Under the pieces are notes generated by a model. It was given only the letters and a program-made list of their open reading frames with translations, ran no database searches and was not told where the DNA came from. The position numbers and the translations under genes are program-made. Shown here piece after piece: positions 53,054 through 61,231 of a stretch of 64,000 nucleotides of DNA (within the stretch, counting starts at the first letter, position 1; every line of letters begins with the position of its first letter). This DNA is from Martinezella tropici. GTDB lineage: Bacteria > Pseudomonadota > Alphaproteobacteria > Rhizobiales > Rhizobiaceae. Location of the stretch: NCBI GenBank assembly GCA_000799755.1, contig JUHI01000015.1, positions 1 through 64,000 on the forward strand, written 5' to 3'.

Positions 53054-53096
53054 TTGCTGCGTCCTTTGCGCGCCTGAAAGACGCGCGGCGCAGCAA
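53054..53096. repeat. GC-rich hairpin element in the leader of the lipoprotein gene
   Basis: An 8-base stem TTGCTGCG/CGCAGCAA encloses GCGTCCTTTGCGCG-CCTGAAAGA-CGCGC, which makes an inner GCGCG/CGCGC stem. It ends two bases before the ribosome binding site of the downstream gene. The sequence looks like another widespread rhizobial hairpin, immediately after the type C element. Confidence 0.6.
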
Positions 53097-53112
53097 TGAA
53101 GAGGTTCTAGTA

Positions 53113-53700
53113 ATGCGTACCCGCGTCCTTTCCATTCTGGCCGTGATGTTGCTCGGCGTGCTGGCAGGCTGTGCCACCGCACCATCGCGCACCCGCAACA
53201 TCTGCGCGATCTTCGACCAGCGCGATGGCTGGTTCAACAACTGGCAGCGGGCAGCCGAGCGCACGGAGCGCAAATACGGCGTGCCGGTGCCGATCCTGAT
53301 GGCGACGATCTATACCGAATCCGGCTTCCGGCCGCGCGCCCGTCCGCCGCGCCGCTATCTGCTCGGCTTCATTCCCTGGAAGCGGCCGACGACGGCCTAT
53401 GGCTACTCGCAGGCGCTGGACGGCACATGGGACAAGTACAAGCGCGAGACCGGCAACTGGACGGCAAGCCGCACCAACTTCTCCGACGCCATCGACTTCG
53501 TCGGCTGGTATCACTACCAGACGCACCAGCAGACCGGCATTCCGCTGAACGACTCCTACAGCCTCTATCTCGCCTATTACTCCGGCCCCAAGGGCTATCT
53601 GCAGGGGTCATGGCGCGGCAATGCGACCGCTCTCGCCGGCGCCAGACGCTTCAACGGCATGACGAGAATCTATGCGCAGCAGCTGCCCGGCTGCAATTGA
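53113..53700 (+). CDS. Lipoprotein with lytic-transglycosylase-like domain
   Basis: A 195-residue lipoprotein. The lipobox reads VLAGC near residue 20, preceded by a hydrophobic helix. The rest resembles the goose-lysozyme/SLT fold: YGVPVPILMATIYTESGFRPRARPPRR near 57 carries the Glu expected to be catalytic (TESGF), followed by TAYGYSQALDGTWDKYKRETG near 97 and SLYLAYYSGPKGYLQGSW near 154. It probably cuts peptidoglycan in the periplasm. AGAGG precedes the ATG. It stands alone, next to two repeat elements. Confidence 0.85.
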   Translation: MRTRVLSILAVMLLGVLAGCATAPSRTRNICAIFDQRDGWFNNWQRAAERTERKYGVPVPILMATIYTESGFRPRARPPRRYLLGFIPWKRPTTAYGYSQALDGTWDKYKRETGNWTASRTNFSDAIDFVGWYHYQTHQQTGIPLNDSYSLYLAYYSGPKGYLQGSWRGNATALAGARRFNGMTRIYAQQLPGCN

Positions 53701-53751
53701 TCTCGACAACCGGTCAGGATGAAGATTCGCGAAGATTAAGGAGCCGAGGCT

Positions 53752-55014
53752 TCAGGGCCGCGGCTCCAGCAGATTCAAGCCGTCGTCCTCGCCCCAGATA
53801 TCGGCAACCGATACCTGCTGGCCTGTGCGGCTGCTTTGCAATGCGGCAATACCGCAGAGGACAGACATCGCCCCTGCCCGCGAGCCGGCGCGCTGCTTGA
53901 GCTCATCGTTCGGGCCGGAGCGCAGGAGCATGTTGCGCAGCCGGTCGTCGCCGCCATAGTGCCCGCCCGATGAGTGCGGCACCCAGATGCGCTCGACATC
54001 GCCGAAATTCTTCATCACGACGATCTCATCGGCCGGCGGCGTCGTCCAATGCTGCTTCTCGTATTGGCGCAACTCGATGCGCCCCTTATGGCCGTTGAAG
54101 GCAAGATGATGCCCTTCGATCGGCATATAAGTATTCAGGGAATAGGAGACATTGACGCCATTGCGATAGCGGATGGAAGCAACCATCGTATCGGGGATGT
54201 CGATACCCTCGCGGAAGACGCAGGCGTCGCGCACATAGCCATCGACGATTGACGGGTCCTCATAGAGGCTTTCGAGCAATGGCGTTGCGCTGATGTCGAG
54301 ATAGTAGTCGCACTCGCCCTTGTAGCGACAGCTGCGACAGCGCTCGCCGCGAAACGGACCCTTGCGGCCGTAATGCTTGAGATCGGCAAAGGCTGAAACC
54401 TTCTCCGGATCGGAATCCAGATACCAGTTTAGAAGGTCGAAGTGATGCGTCGCCTTGTGAACGAAGAGGCTGCCGGAATTTTCGACGAAAGCGTGCCAGC
54501 GGCGGAAATAGTCAGCGCCATGGCTGGTGTCGAGATACCAATGGAAGTCGACGGAGGTGACGTCGCCAATGACGCCGGAATTGATCAGCTCCTTGATCTT
54601 CGCGGAGGTCGGCGCGAAACGGTAATTGAAGGAAATATCCAGCCGCTTGCCCGTGCGCGCCTCGGCATCGAGGATACGCTTGATCTTGTCGACGGTCGTC
54701 GTCATCGGCTTTTCGCTGATGACATCGGCGCCGGCTTCCATCGCCTTGACGATCAGATCGTCATGGGTGGAATCGCGGGTACAGACGATGACGAGATCCG
54801 GCTTCTCCACCCGCAACAACTCGTCGAAGTCGGTATAAACGGGCACGGATGCACCGATATACTCCAACGCCCGCTTCGCGCGCATGGCATTGAGGTCGCA
54901 GACTGCCACGAGTTCGACCTCGTTGCTCCAGCGCTCCACAAGATCCTTGCCCCACATGGTCGCGCCGCGGTTTCCCGTTCCGACCAGAACGTAACGTTTC
55001 TTCGATGACTGCAT
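53752..55014 (-). CDS. Gfo/Idh/MocA family oxidoreductase with Cys cluster
   Basis: A 420-residue NAD(P)-dependent dehydrogenase. The Rossmann motif is YVLVGTGNRGATMWGKDL near residue 8, and the active-site Lys lies in DVISEKPMTTTVDK near 102. The C-terminal domain contains an insert GERCRSCRYKGECDYYLD (Cys 226, 229, 235) and a further Cys near 265, a pattern suitable for a structural zinc. GGAGGAG precedes the ATG at 55014; an in-frame start at 55089 lies in the type A repeat. It follows the enolase-superfamily gene in the same direction; a type A repeat stands between them. Confidence 0.9.
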   Translation of the reverse strand: MQSSKKRYVLVGTGNRGATMWGKDLVERWSNEVELVAVCDLNAMRAKRALEYIGASVPVYTDFDELLRVEKPDLVIVCTRDSTHDDLIVKAMEAGADVISEKPMTTTVDKIKRILDAEARTGKRLDISFNYRFAPTSAKIKELINSGVIGDVTSVDFHWYLDTSHGADYFRRWHAFVENSGSLFVHKATHHFDLLNWYLDSDPEKVSAFADLKHYGRKGPFRGERCRSCRYKGECDYYLDISATPLLESLYEDPSIVDGYVRDACVFREGIDIPDTMVASIRYRNGVNVSYSLNTYMPIEGHHLAFNGHKGRIELRQYEKQHWTTPPADEIVVMKNFGDVERIWVPHSSGGHYGGDDRLRNMLLRSGPNDELKQRAGSRAGAMSVLCGIAALQSSRTGQQVSVADIWGEDDGLNLLEPRP

Positions 55015-55080
55015 CTGCTCCTCCAGAATCTGCAAACAGCGATGACGAGGCCTTGCGGCCTGAATTGATCTCCGTGGTGT

Positions 55081-55224
55081 GCCCCTCACCCCAACCCTCT
55101 CCCCGTTTGCGGGGAGAGGGAGCTTTCCCTACCAAACCAAAGCCGCGATCCGAGCTGAGAATTCGACCGTCTTCCTCCGTCGTCCCCTCTCCCCGCGAGC
55201 GGGTAGAGGGCTAGGGTGAGGGGC
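55081..55224. repeat. Rhizobial intergenic palindrome (type A, full length)
   Basis: Outer arms GCCCCTCACCCCAACCCTC and GAGGGCTAGGGTGAGGGGC are inverted. Two inner hairpins (CTCCCCGTTTGCGGGGAG and CTCCCCGCGAGCGGGTAG) are separated by about 55 less conserved bases. It separates two genes read in the same direction, so it may create differential expression within the operon. Confidence 0.88.
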
Positions 55225-55268
55225 CATGCTCGAGAGGGATCAAAACCCTCACGACCTCGACCAAAATC

Positions 55269-56690
55269 CTACATCCGTGACCTCTCCATCGCCGCCCAAT
55301 CCGGTTCCGCGGACGAACCAAGTCCAACGGAATTGACAACGGAGCCGATGGCAAGCTGTCCCGCCTCGATGCGCAACCGCGTGCGGCCATTGCTGATGCG
55401 GTAGAGATCGGAATGAGCCTCAACGAAGGCCGCCTGCTCCGCCTCCGGCGCACCGGCCATGCCGTCGACATAGTGATGGCCGTTGCGCTCGATATGCGTC
55501 ATGCCGATCAGGGAGGCGAGCGCCAGATCCTGCTGCACGGCAAGGCCCCCTTGCGTCGTCAGATCTTCCGCCGACATGAAATAGGCAATGCCGTCCTCGG
55601 CGCTCCATTGGGCAACACGCGCCCGGTTCAATAGCGAGCGATAGAACCCTTTGCAGGATTTCGAGGAGATGCCGCTATAGCCGAGCCCTCTGGCGGTCAC
55701 AAAAGCATCGATATCGGCGTCGGATTCGTCGATCTCCACCGGCTTGAAGGCGGCAAGCACCTTGACCGGCTTCTCGAAGGCATGGGCGCGGGCGATAGGC
55801 TGCTCGACGAACAGGATCGATGCCGCAAATCGCGCTAATCTGGGCTCCTCTTTCACACGGGCCAGCAGATCGGCCACAGCCTCTGCGGATGAGAATTGCT
55901 CGTTGCCGTCGAGTGTCACCGAATAAGAGGGCACTTTGGCGTCGATGACGGCAGCGACGCGGCAAAGGCGGTCGATATCGGCGTCCGCAACGCCCGAAAC
56001 CTTCACCTTGAAGAAAGTCAGGCCATAGGCGTCGATCGCCTCCTCGAAGCTTTCCGGCAACCCGTCGTTCAGCCGCTCGCCAGCCGGAATGTCGCCAGCG
56101 ACGATGGCATCGACCAGGCCGACAGTATGGCGGGCGGCAAGGCTCGCCGATGGTTCCAGCGTCGATAGGAAGCCGGAGAGATCGAAGCCTGCGAGATCGC
56201 GCGCCGTGGAGGCATCGATGCCGGGACGATTGGCCTTGACCGCCTGCGCGATCGTCAATCCTTCCAACCGGCAGAGCGCATCGAGGATGGCCCGATTGGC
56301 AAGCGCAAGACCGAAGGAGGCGACCAGCCCGTTCAGCTTCTCTGCCGCCGCGCGGGCGTGATGCGAGGCCTCGACAGCCGCATGCAGGCCGAAGGCCGTT
56401 CCCGATCCGGCATTCTTCAGCGCATCGAGCGCCAAGGCCAGGGAGCGACGCAGCTGGTTTTCATTGTCGGCATTGGAAAGTTCAGGCGATTTGTCGAACC
56501 ATTTCGGCACCATCAACTCGGCCGCCATCCCCTGCGCCGCGCGTCCCTGCGCATCCTCGATACGCACACGCAGAAAAATCTGCCGTGCCTCCCGCAAGGT
56601 CGCCGCCCCGAAGCGAAAGGGAAGCCGCAGCTTGACCGGGCGCTCGAATGCGTCGGCCTCGACAAGCCTGATGTTCAATGGATCGTTCAT
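55269..56690 (-). CDS. Enolase-superfamily protein (mandelate racemase/muconate lactonising-like)
   Basis: A 473-residue member of the enolase superfamily that should remove the proton next to a carboxylate, e.g. of a sugar acid or dipeptide. The KxK acid/base pair is in FFKVKVSG (Lys228, Lys230), metal ligands lie in TLDGNEQF (Asp261), FVEQPIAR (Glu297) and EIDESDAD (Asp322), and the opposite Lys is in GISSKSCKG (Lys344). It is longer than typical (~370-400), with extra C-terminal residues. It likely belongs to the TetR-controlled regulon: a palindrome at 57047 lies upstream, with a type A repeat between. Exact substrate unknown. Confidence 0.85.
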   Translation of the reverse strand: MNDPLNIRLVEADAFERPVKLRLPFRFGAATLREARQIFLRVRIEDAQGRAAQGMAAELMVPKWFDKSPELSNADNENQLRRSLALALDALKNAGSGTAFGLHAAVEASHHARAAAEKLNGLVASFGLALANRAILDALCRLEGLTIAQAVKANRPGIDASTARDLAGFDLSGFLSTLEPSASLAARHTVGLVDAIVAGDIPAGERLNDGLPESFEEAIDAYGLTFFKVKVSGVADADIDRLCRVAAVIDAKVPSYSVTLDGNEQFSSAEAVADLLARVKEEPRLARFAASILFVEQPIARAHAFEKPVKVLAAFKPVEIDESDADIDAFVTARGLGYSGISSKSCKGFYRSLLNRARVAQWSAEDGIAYFMSAEDLTTQGGLAVQQDLALASLIGMTHIERNGHHYVDGMAGAPEAEQAAFVEAHSDLYRISNGRTRLRIEAGQLAIGSVVNSVGLGSSAEPDWAAMERSRM

Positions 56691-56751
56691 GATGCTGGTC
56701 GGCTCCCGTGATTGTCAGGCAAGTCTGTTTGCATAGGGGTAAATCCGCATG

Positions 56752-56891
56752 GCCCCTCACCCCAGCCCTCTCCCCGCCTGCGGGGAGAGGGAGTTTTTCA
56801 GCCTATGTCCAACTCACGATAGAGATAGCGAGTTGGCTTGCTGTGGCGCCCCCTCTCCCGTTTCAACGGGGAGAGGGCTGGGGTGAGGGGC
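56752..56891. repeat. Rhizobial intergenic palindrome (type A) in the leader of the enolase-like gene
   Basis: Outer arms GCCCCTCACCCCAGCCCTC and GAGGGCTGGGGTGAGGGGC are perfectly complementary. The inner hairpins are CTCCCCGCCTGCGGGGAG and CTCCCGTTTCAACGGGGAG. It starts 61 bases upstream of the enolase-like ATG, so it is probably transcribed as part of the 5' leader. Confidence 0.9.
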
Positions 56892-57046
56892 TATTTAGGC
56901 CATTGCAGAAGCCGTTGTACCGTCGGCCAATCGTTCCGCCTTATGGCAAACGACGGACGGTGCCGATACGACAGGATTCATCATCATCCTCCATGCCCTG
57001 ATTCCCTCCAGAATCAGGAAAAGCAAATGCTTGGCCGGCCAAGCAA

Positions 57047-57064
57047 TGTAACCATATAGTTACA
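57047..57064. promoter_or_regulatory. TetR operator candidate, site 1
   Basis: A perfect inverted repeat TGTAACCATATAGTTACA: 6-base arms around CATATA. It is almost identical to site 2 at 57955, on the other side of the TetR gene. Site 1 lies upstream of the leftward enolase-like gene (about 360 bases before its ATG) and 80 bases past the TetR stop. Confidence 0.75.
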
Positions 57065-57118
57065 AGATCGCGCGTAACCTCCGACCTTGTCAATCGCCTT
57101 TTGGAAATTTCTCGAAAG

Positions 57119-57143
57119 TGCCGGAAGTCCGGTATTTCCGGCA
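57119..57143 (-). terminator. Hairpin at the 3' end of the TetR gene
   Basis: TGCCGGAA and TTCCGGCA form an 8-base stem with a 9-base loop, one base past the TetR stop codon on the minus strand. Only a short T-run follows (CACTTTCG), so it is a weak terminator or an mRNA-stabilising stem. Confidence 0.5.
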
Positions 57144-57144
57144 T

Positions 57145-57840
57145 CTATACCCGGATCGAAGCGAGAGTGACGGCAACGATGTGCTCGCCCCAGGCATTAA
57201 GCGCATCCGGGGTCGTCAGCTTGCGGGCAAAGATCGTCGACAGCGTGTGACGGTTCGACAGATAGAAATAGCCGAGGGCCGCAATTGTCAGATAGACGGA
57301 GATCGGGTCAACGGCCGGCCGGAAAATGCCGAGCGCCTCGCCGCGACGCAGCACATCCGCAAGCTCGTCGATCAGATGCGAATGCATGACCGAGACTTTT
57401 TCCGATCGCTGCAGATAATGCGCATGATGCAGGTTTTCGGTGGCAAGCAGGCTCAGAAACTCGGGATGCGCCAGGAAATGCCGCCACGTGAACAAGGCAA
57501 GCTCCCGCATCCCCTCCTCCGGATGGCGACGCGCCAGATCAAGCTGCTTTTCGGCATTTCGGATCGTCGCGTAGGTCGCCTCCAGCACGGCGAGATAAAG
57601 CCCCTCCTTATCGCCGAAATAGTGATAGAGCATGCGCTTGTTGGTCTGCGCCCGCGCCGCGATCGCATCCACCCGCGCGCCGCCGAAGCCGTGCGCGGCG
57701 AATTCCTCGGTCGCCGCGTCCAGGATCGTCTCCTGGGTGCGCTGCGGATTGCGCGACACCTTCTTCGAGCGCGGCTTGGCGCTCTTGTCCGCACTCGCTT
57801 CCGCTGTATTTTCAGTCTGTTGCCTCGCCCTACCCGCCAT
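57145..57840 (-). CDS. TetR family regulator of the flanking sugar-acid/importer operons
   Basis: A 231-residue regulator. A charged, low-complexity N-terminal extension of about 30 residues precedes the helix-turn-helix (TQETILDAATEEFAAHGFGGARVDAIAARAQTNKRMLYHYFGDKEGLY by position 35-82), and the C-terminal domain is of the RutR-like type (LFTWRHFLAHPEFLSLLATENLHHAHYL). The gene is flanked by the palindromes at 57047 and 57955, upstream of the enolase-like gene and the importer operon respectively, and also in its own promoter region. It likely controls all three, responding to the imported sugar or a derivative. Confidence 0.9.
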   Translation of the reverse strand: MAGRARQQTENTAEASADKSAKPRSKKVSRNPQRTQETILDAATEEFAAHGFGGARVDAIAARAQTNKRMLYHYFGDKEGLYLAVLEATYATIRNAEKQLDLARRHPEEGMRELALFTWRHFLAHPEFLSLLATENLHHAHYLQRSEKVSVMHSHLIDELADVLRRGEALGIFRPAVDPISVYLTIAALGYFYLSNRHTLSTIFARKLTTPDALNAWGEHIVAVTLASIRV

Positions 57841-57954
57841 GGACGATCTCCTTCCTGACCGGTGCTTTCAGCGACGGATGCCATCGGCTCCCGCATGCCC
57901 CGTTTTGATTGTCACACGATTGGCGCTTGACAGCGGTCGCGTTTCTATCCAACT

Positions 57955-57972
57955 TGTAACCAAATAGTTATA
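57955..57972. promoter_or_regulatory. TetR operator candidate, site 2
   Basis: TGTAACCAAATAGTTATA differs from site 1 at two of 18 positions. It lies in the 180-base gap between the divergent TetR and binding-protein genes, 49 bases before the latter's ATG, a position suitable for repression of the importer operon and for autoregulation. Confidence 0.75.
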
Positions 57973-58020
57973 TCATGCAAGCAGTTCGTAAATCATCGGT
58001 TCGCTGGGGAGGAGACCAGG

Positions 58021-59307
58021 ATGACGTTGACGATCGACCGCCGGCAGATGCTTGCCGGCATGGCAGCTACGCTGGCTTTCAGCAGTATTGGACTATCACG
58101 CGCCAATGCGGCAACCGCAATGCGCCTTCTCTGGTGGGGATCGAAGGAGCGCAGCGACCGCACATTTGCAGCCGTGAAGGCCTATCAGGCCAAGAACCCG
58201 GATATCACCATCGCCGGTGAATCCTTCGGCTGGGACAGCTACTGGACTCGCCTCGCCACGCAGACGGGCGGCGGCAACGCCCCCGACCTCATCCAGATGG
58301 ATTATCGCTACATCTTCGAATATGCCCGCCGCGGCGCGCTGCTCGATATGACGCCCTATCTCGGCAAGAGCCTCAAGATCGAGGATTTCGGCCAGGCCAA
58401 CATCGATTCCGGCAAGGTCGACAACAAGATCTACGGCGTCAGCCTCGGCGTGAATTCCTTCATGGTCGTCGTCAACTCGGCCGCATGGACCGAAGCCGGT
58501 GTCGAGCCGCCGCATGACGCCATGACATGGGAGCAGATCGGCGATGCCTGCGCCAAGGTGACATCAGCCAAGAAGCGGCGCGGTTTCTACGGCACAGGGG
58601 ATGCCAGCGGCAACGAACCGGCGCTGGAATGCTGGCTGCGCCAGCGCGGCAAGGCGCTTTATACGACGGACGGCAAGCTCGCCTTCGAGGCCAAGGACGC
58701 GACCGAGTGGTTCAACTTGTGGGGAAATATGCGCAAGAGCGGCGCCTGCGTTCCGGCCGACGTCCAGGCGCTCGACCAGCAGACGCTTGAAACCGACATG
58801 CTTGTCACCAAGAAGGCGGCGATGAGCTTCGCCCATTCCAACCAGTTCGTGGCCATCCAGGGCCTGAGCAAGGAAAAGCTCGCCATCGTCTCCTTTCCGG
58901 TCGCCGGTGCGGACAGCAAACCCGGGCAGTATCTGAAGCCCTCCATGTTGATGTCGGTCTCGGCAACATCTGCGAACAAGGATGCCGCCGTCGCCTTCGT
59001 CAACTATCTGGTGGAGGATTCGGAAGGCGCCAAGACGCTCGGCGTCGAGCGCGGCATTCCGCCGTCGCCAAAGATACGCGACCTCCTGACCCCGGATCTC
59101 GACGCAACGAGCAAGCAGGTGGTCGATTATATCGGCCGGTTGACGCCGCATGTCGGAGCGCTGCCGCCGTCTCCACCGAACGGCGCCGGCGAAAACGCGC
59201 TCCTATTGACGAAGATCGCCCAGGAAGTGGCCTTCGGTAAGACCAGCGCGCAGGACGCTGGCACGAAGTTCACCGAACAGGCAGCAGCAAACATTACGCG
59301 AGGCTGA
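58021..59307 (+). CDS. ABC transporter solute-binding protein, family 1 (CUT1)
   Basis: A 428-residue periplasmic binding protein. The N-terminus (MTLTIDRRQMLAGMAATLAFSSIGLSRANA) has a twin-arginine pair and a signal peptide to about residue 30. The mature part (ATAMRLLWWGSKERSDRTFAAVKAYQ) matches the orphan binding protein at 47509 over its length. It is the first gene of a rightward operon with two permeases, two Gfo/Idh dehydrogenases and an ATPase. GGGGAGGAGA lies just before the ATG. Ligand unknown; by context a glycoside or sugar acid. Confidence 0.94.
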   Translation: MTLTIDRRQMLAGMAATLAFSSIGLSRANAATAMRLLWWGSKERSDRTFAAVKAYQAKNPDITIAGESFGWDSYWTRLATQTGGGNAPDLIQMDYRYIFEYARRGALLDMTPYLGKSLKIEDFGQANIDSGKVDNKIYGVSLGVNSFMVVVNSAAWTEAGVEPPHDAMTWEQIGDACAKVTSAKKRRGFYGTGDASGNEPALECWLRQRGKALYTTDGKLAFEAKDATEWFNLWGNMRKSGACVPADVQALDQQTLETDMLVTKKAAMSFAHSNQFVAIQGLSKEKLAIVSFPVAGADSKPGQYLKPSMLMSVSATSANKDAAVAFVNYLVEDSEGAKTLGVERGIPPSPKIRDLLTPDLDATSKQVVDYIGRLTPHVGALPPSPPNGAGENALLLTKIAQEVAFGKTSAQDAGTKFTEQAAANITRG

Positions 59308-59311
59308 TACC

Positions 59312-60280
59312 GTGGGTACAAACAGCAAGAGCGTTGCCGGCGGCTTGGCCGTCGGTGCGCCCGCGCCGTTGCGCGTGGAAACCACCTATAAGGCGCCGAG
59401 CGCTTTCGCGCGCAACGCGCCCGGCTACCTCTTCCTTCTGCCATGGTTTATCGGCTTTTTCGGCCTGACCCTCGGGCCGGCGATCGCCTCGCTCTATCTC
59501 TCCTTCACCGACTACAATCTGCTCCAGTCGCCGAACCTTGTCGGTATCGACAATTACGTGCGGATTGCAACGGCCGACGATAAATTCTTGTCGTCGATGA
59601 AGGTGACGCTGTTCTACGTCGTCTGTTCCGTGCCGCTGAAGCTAGCCTTCGCGCTGCTGGTGGCGCTGCTGCTCAATCGCGGCATCAAGGGCCTGCCGGT
59701 CTATCGCGCCATCTTCTACCTGCCGTCGCTGCTCGGCTCCAGCGTTGCCATCGCGGTGCTGTGGCGGCAGATCTTCGATGCCGACGGCATCGTCAACACC
59801 CTGCTCTGGTATGCCTTCGGCATTAACGGGCCAAGCTGGATCTCCAATCCGGATTATTCGCTCTACACGCTGGTGATCCTCGCCATATGGCAGTTCGGCT
59901 CTCCGATGATCATTTTCCTCGCCGGCCTGCGCCAGATCCCGACCGATCTCTATGAGGCCGCCAGCCTCGATGGAGCCTCGAAAGTGCGGATCTTCTTCAA
60001 GATCACCCTGCCGCTTTTGACGCCCGTCATTTTCTTCAACGCCGTGGTCCAGACGATCGATGCCTTCAAGGCCTTCACGCCAGCCTATGTGATTTCATCC
60101 GGCACCGGCGGCCCGATCGATTCGACGCTGTTCTACACGCTCTATCTCTACCAGGAAGCCTTCGGCTATTTCCGCATGGGCTACGCCGCAGCCCTCGCCT
60201 GGGTTCTGGTTGTTATCATCGCCATCTTCACCGCCTTCTCCTTCCTCTCCGCTCGTTATTGGGTCCATTACGATGACTGA
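59312..60280 (+). CDS. ABC sugar transporter permease, MalF-like (CUT1)
   Basis: A 322-residue permease. After a polar tail of about 40 residues the first helix starts NAPGYLFLLPWFIGFFGLTLGPAIASLY. The EAA loop is PTDLYEAASLDGASKVRIFFKITLPLL near residue 210. The start is GTG at 59312, four bases after the binding-protein stop; no ATG in the first 80 codons fits before the first helix. Its stop overlaps the next gene by eight bases. Confidence 0.93.
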   Translation: MGTNSKSVAGGLAVGAPAPLRVETTYKAPSAFARNAPGYLFLLPWFIGFFGLTLGPAIASLYLSFTDYNLLQSPNLVGIDNYVRIATADDKFLSSMKVTLFYVVCSVPLKLAFALLVALLLNRGIKGLPVYRAIFYLPSLLGSSVAIAVLWRQIFDADGIVNTLLWYAFGINGPSWISNPDYSLYTLVILAIWQFGSPMIIFLAGLRQIPTDLYEAASLDGASKVRIFFKITLPLLTPVIFFNAVVQTIDAFKAFTPAYVISSGTGGPIDSTLFYTLYLYQEAFGYFRMGYAAALAWVLVVIIAIFTAFSFLSARYWVHYDD

Positions 60281-61157
60281 CGCGAAGCTCACCCATTTTG
60301 CCGAGGACATGAAGCCGCCGCGCGAGCGCCCGTGGTTCCTCTCCGTCCTCATCCACATCGCCCTGATCGCCGCGTCGATCGTGATGCTCTATCCGCTGCT
60401 GTGGATGCTCTCTGGCTCGATCAAGGATCAGAACGAGATCTTCGGCACGGCATCGCTGATCCCGTCGCAATTCGATTTCAGCTCCTATGCCCGCGGCTGG
60501 TTCGGCGGCCAGGTCACCTTCGGCACCTTTGTCTGGAATTCGGCCGTCATCGCCGTTCTTTCGGTCATCGGCAACGTCGTCTCCTGCTCGCTGGCCGCTT
60601 ACGCCTTCGCAAGGTTGAACTTCTGGGGCAAGAATTTCTGGTTCGCGCTGATGCTCGGCACGCTGATGCTGCCCTATCACGTCACGCTGATCCCGCAATA
60701 TATCCTCTTCCTGAAGCTCGGCTGGGTGAAGACGATGCTGCCGCTCGTCGTGCCGAAATTCCTCGCGGTCGACGCCTTCTTCATCTTCCTGATGGTGCAG
60801 TTCTTCCGCGGCATCCCGCGCGAGCTGGACGAGGCCGCGATGATGGACGGCTGCAGCCCATGGCGTATCTACTGGCGCATCATGCTGCCGCTGTCGCTGC
60901 CGGTCATGGCGACGGCCGCCATCTTCTCCTTCATCTGGACCTGGGACGATTTCTTCGGGCCGCTGATCTACCTCTCCGACATCAATACCTACACGGTGCA
61001 GCTCGGCCTGCGTTCCTTCGTCGACTCCACCGGAAGTTCCGACTGGAGCAGCCTGTTCGCCATGTCGAGCCTGTCGCTGATCCCGGTCTTCCTGATCTTC
61101 CTTTTCTTCCAGAGGCTGCTGATCGACGGCATCGCGACCGCCGGCCTCAAGCGCTGA
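60273..61157 (+). CDS. ABC sugar transporter permease, MalG-like (CUT1)
   Basis: A 294-residue permease. The first helix is SVLIHIALIAASIVMLYPLLWML near residue 24, the family segment SGSIKDQNEIF follows, and the EAA loop is RELDEAAMMDGCSPWRIYWRIMLPLSLP near 192. I chose the ATG at 60273, which overlaps the stop of the upstream permease; a frame beginning at 60210 lies wholly inside that gene. Confidence 0.94.
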   Translation: MTDAKLTHFAEDMKPPRERPWFLSVLIHIALIAASIVMLYPLLWMLSGSIKDQNEIFGTASLIPSQFDFSSYARGWFGGQVTFGTFVWNSAVIAVLSVIGNVVSCSLAAYAFARLNFWGKNFWFALMLGTLMLPYHVTLIPQYILFLKLGWVKTMLPLVVPKFLAVDAFFIFLMVQFFRGIPRELDEAAMMDGCSPWRIYWRIMLPLSLPVMATAAIFSFIWTWDDFFGPLIYLSDINTYTVQLGLRSFVDSTGSSDWSSLFAMSSLSLIPVFLIFLFFQRLLIDGIATAGLKR

Positions 61158-61168
61158 CTACGAACCCG

Positions 61169-61198
61169 CGGTCCCGAATACCCCAAGATTTGGGACCG
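61169..61198 (+). promoter_or_regulatory. Intercistronic hairpin
   Basis: CGGTCCC and GGGACCG pair around a 16-base loop in the 74-base gap between the second permease and the next dehydrogenase. There is no T-tract. It may stabilise or process the message between transporter and enzyme genes. Confidence 0.45.
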
Positions 61199-61231
61199 TA
61201 ACCAAAGAAACCCATTGAAAGGAAATGTCGC

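Noticed and set aside
55230..55255. GAGGG...CCCTC stem after the enolase-like gene as terminator
   Set aside because: Five-base stem without T-run on the relevant strand; the adjacent type A repeat is the stronger structure.
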